A stretch of 64,000 bases of DNA from JAMXLO01 sp963696645 (lineage in GTDB: Bacteria > Pseudomonadota > Alphaproteobacteria > Acetobacterales > Acetobacteraceae). The stretch's first letter is position 1, and each line of letters begins with the position of its first letter. The translations under genes and the position numbers were made by a program. The notes beneath the pieces were generated by a model. The model was not told the origin of the DNA. It saw nothing but the letters and a program-made list of their open reading frames with translations, and made no database searches. This document shows, in pieces, positions 62,570 through 64,000 of this stretch. The stretch covers positions 372,001 through 436,000 of the forward strand of contig CAVOKY010000005.1 in the NCBI GenBank assembly GCA_963696645.1. Reading direction: 5' to 3'.

Positions 62570-63646
62570 ATGACACGGGAACCGCTGAAGGGTCGCGCCG
62601 CCTGGCACGGCAAGGAACTCGACGCGTCGGATGACTGGATCCGCACCCTCGACGACACGCACCGGCGCGAAATCGACGACGCCCTGGCGCAGGTGAAGCG
62701 CGCGCGCCTCGCGCCATGCCGCTTCACGCGCGACCAATTCCCGCTTGGCGCCACCGCCGACCTGCTCCACTCGATCAGCGATGAATTGGAGAACGGCCGC
62801 GGCATGGTCCGGCTACGCGGCCTGCCGGTCGATCGTTACTCGGAGGACGACATTCGCCGCATCTTCTGGGGTATCGGTACGCACCTCGGCACCGCGGTCT
62901 ACCAGAATGCCCGGGCCGAGATCATGGGCGAGGTGCGCGACGAAACGAAGCTGGCCGAAAAGACCTATGCGCCGACCGAGCCAGGCCACATCACCTCGTC
63001 CCGCGCCCGCGTGCGCTCGACCGGTCCGTTGCGTTGGCACACCGACCGATGCGATGTCATCGCCCTGCTGTGCGTGCGCAACGCCAAGGCAGGCGGCATC
63101 AGCAAGCTCACCAGCATCGTCACGATCTACAACGAGATCCTGGGCCTCCGGCCCGATCTGCTGGAATTGCTGTGCCAGGACTATTGGCGCGCCAGGCCGA
63201 CGGACGAGGATGGTCCATCGACCAGCCGCGCCTTCGCCCTGCCGGTATTCGGCCTGCATGACGGCAAACTGACATGCCAGTATTCGCGCACCTACGTCGA
63301 ACAGGCGCAGGAGTTTCCCGAAGTGCCGCGTTTGACTTCGGCGCAGAACGAAGCGCTGGACCTGTTGGCCGAGGTGGCCGAACAGGTCTGCCTCTATTCG
63401 GCGTTCGTTCCGGGCGATCTGCAGTTGCTGAACAACCATGTCATCTTCCACGGCCGAACCGCTTATCAAGACGACAGCGCCAGCCATCAGGAACGGCTAT
63501 TGTTCCGGCTGTGGCTGTCGATGCCGAACAGCCGGCAACTGCCGCGCGGGTTCGAGCGTTTCTGGGGCAGCACCGAGCCGGGCGCCCTGCGCGGCGGTGT
63601 GATCCAGCCCGGCACAGGCGAGCGCCTGCCGCTTAAAGCCGCCTGA
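62570..63646 (+). CDS. TauD/TfdA family non-heme iron dioxygenase
   Basis: This 358-residue Fe(II)/2-oxoglutarate-type oxygenase shows the facial triad: His157 and Asp159 in WHTDRCD, and His294 in NNHVIFHGRTAYQDD. Arg313 in LLFRLWLS is positioned to bind 2-oxoglutarate. The gene starts at ATG 62570 behind GGGAGGAG. Family members hydroxylate taurine, herbicide ethers or other acids. No sulfonate or phosphonate transporter is nearby, so the substrate is unknown. Confidence 0.88.
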   Translation: MTREPLKGRAAWHGKELDASDDWIRTLDDTHRREIDDALAQVKRARLAPCRFTRDQFPLGATADLLHSISDELENGRGMVRLRGLPVDRYSEDDIRRIFWGIGTHLGTAVYQNARAEIMGEVRDETKLAEKTYAPTEPGHITSSRARVRSTGPLRWHTDRCDVIALLCVRNAKAGGISKLTSIVTIYNEILGLRPDLLELLCQDYWRARPTDEDGPSTSRAFALPVFGLHDGKLTCQYSRTYVEQAQEFPEVPRLTSAQNEALDLLAEVAEQVCLYSAFVPGDLQLLNNHVIFHGRTAYQDDSASHQERLLFRLWLSMPNSRQLPRGFERFWGSTEPGALRGGVIQPGTGERLPLKAA

Positions 63647-63762
63647 CCGGCCGTTTGCCGATGATCAAAGCAGCCCGCTGGCCCGGGGGTTGCTTGCAAT
63701 TCTGCCGCCGACGCCCTCATCTAGAGAGCAAATTGGGATCGGATAGCCAGGAAGGAGGGCCG

Positions 63763-64000
63763 GTGGCCGGGTTTGAGCCATGGACTAGGGAGCGCGGCGC
63801 TGTGATCATCGCTGCGGAGGCGACGCGCGAAGGCGCCACCCTGCCGATCCTGCACGCCTTGCAGGGGGCGTTCGGCTACATCCACGCTGAAGCCATTCCG
63901 ATGATCGCCGAAACACTGAACCTGACGCGCGCCGAGGTCTATGGCGTAGTCAGCTTCTACCATGACTTCCGCCGCGACCTGCCGGGCCGCCACGTGCTGC
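63763..64000 (+). CDS. NAD-dependent formate dehydrogenase gamma subunit, N-terminal part (runs off window)
   Basis: The last 238 bases read 79 codons: ATLPILHALQGAFGYIHAEA, then LNLTRAEVYGVVSFYHDF and LPGRHVL. This is the start of the NuoE-like [2Fe-2S] gamma subunit of FdsGBA-type formate dehydrogenase; a NuoE subunit is the alternative. The start is probably GTG 63763, with AGGAGGG close before it. The beta and alpha subunits would lie beyond the window. Confidence 0.8.
   Translation, partial: MAGFEPWTRERGAVIIAAEATREGATLPILHALQGAFGYIHAEAIPMIAETLNLTRAEVYGVVSFYHDFRRDLPGRHVL

Noticed and set aside
1..64000. CRISPR array, prophage, toxin-antitoxin or restriction system
   Set aside because: No regularly spaced direct repeats, phage structural genes or defence genes were seen on either strand.

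Overview
The window is GC-rich, densely packed bacterial chromosome. The gene set suggests an alphaproteobacterium of the Acetobacteraceae / Rhodospirillales type: DUF1127 proteins, a K+-independent H+-pyrophosphatase, MlaA/MlaC, HyuAB, GMC oxidoreductase, PEP-CTERM protein, a gamma-type formate dehydrogenase subunit and GTG/TTG starts. This placement is inference from gene content; there is no rRNA. One tRNA gene (Ile, CAU anticodon) is present. No CRISPR array, prophage or replication origin was seen.

Layout. 1-3.4 kb: two luciferase-like flavin monooxygenase genes (one cut by the window edge, one frameshifted), a quinone oxidoreductase and an SDR. 3.4-9 kb (minus strand): a probable catabolic operon of MFS exporter, amidohydrolase A, amidohydrolase B, Rieske protein, carboxymuconolactone decarboxylase-like protein and repeat protein. 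9-12.8 kb: hyuA-hyuB. 12.9-23.7 kb: mixed housekeeping and accessory genes (acyltransferase, GST, frameshifted MFS, GNATs, hslO, folE, apaG, class II aldolase, mlaC/mlaA, metF). 23.7-26.2 kb: a graveyard of IS5-, IS3- and IS630-type remnants around a PEP-CTERM protein gene. 26.5-34.1 kb: UvrD-like helicase, glycosyltransferase-like gene, frameshifted prmA, DUF1127, aminopeptidase P, secreted protein and MBL hydrolase. 34.1-38.7 kb: ferredoxin reductase, secreted protein, and a second Rieske + amidohydrolase A + amidohydrolase B set. 38.8-47.1 kb: ettA, lytic transglycosylase-like gene, tRNA, hppA, DUF488, lipoprotein, nudC and an RMD1/DUF155-like protein. 47.2-52.1 kb: LysR / DUF1127 / CmcJ-like locus, GMC oxidoreductase and 5'-3' exonuclease. 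52.5-56.7 kb: an intact IS110 transposase, then a ThDP enzyme (frameshifted) with a CoA-transferase. 56.8-61.3 kb: a phosphoesterase and di-heme peroxidase pair behind a probable Pho box, a purple-acid-phosphatase fragment and a LamG protein. 61.5-64 kb: VOC protein, TauD-like dioxygenase, and the start of a formate dehydrogenase gamma subunit.

The most interesting signal is that the Rieske + amidohydrolase A + amidohydrolase B set occurs twice, 30 kb apart and on opposite strands. A resembles A' and B resembles B', so the A/B pair behaves as a unit. I infer a two-amidohydrolase catabolic step, possibly on an aromatic-derived or lactone-type substrate, fed by Rieske-type electron transfer. 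The substrate is unknown. A second theme is phosphate acquisition at 56.8-60.5 kb. Four otherwise well-conserved genes carry exactly one single-base frameshift each, which looks as much like sequencing error as real decay.
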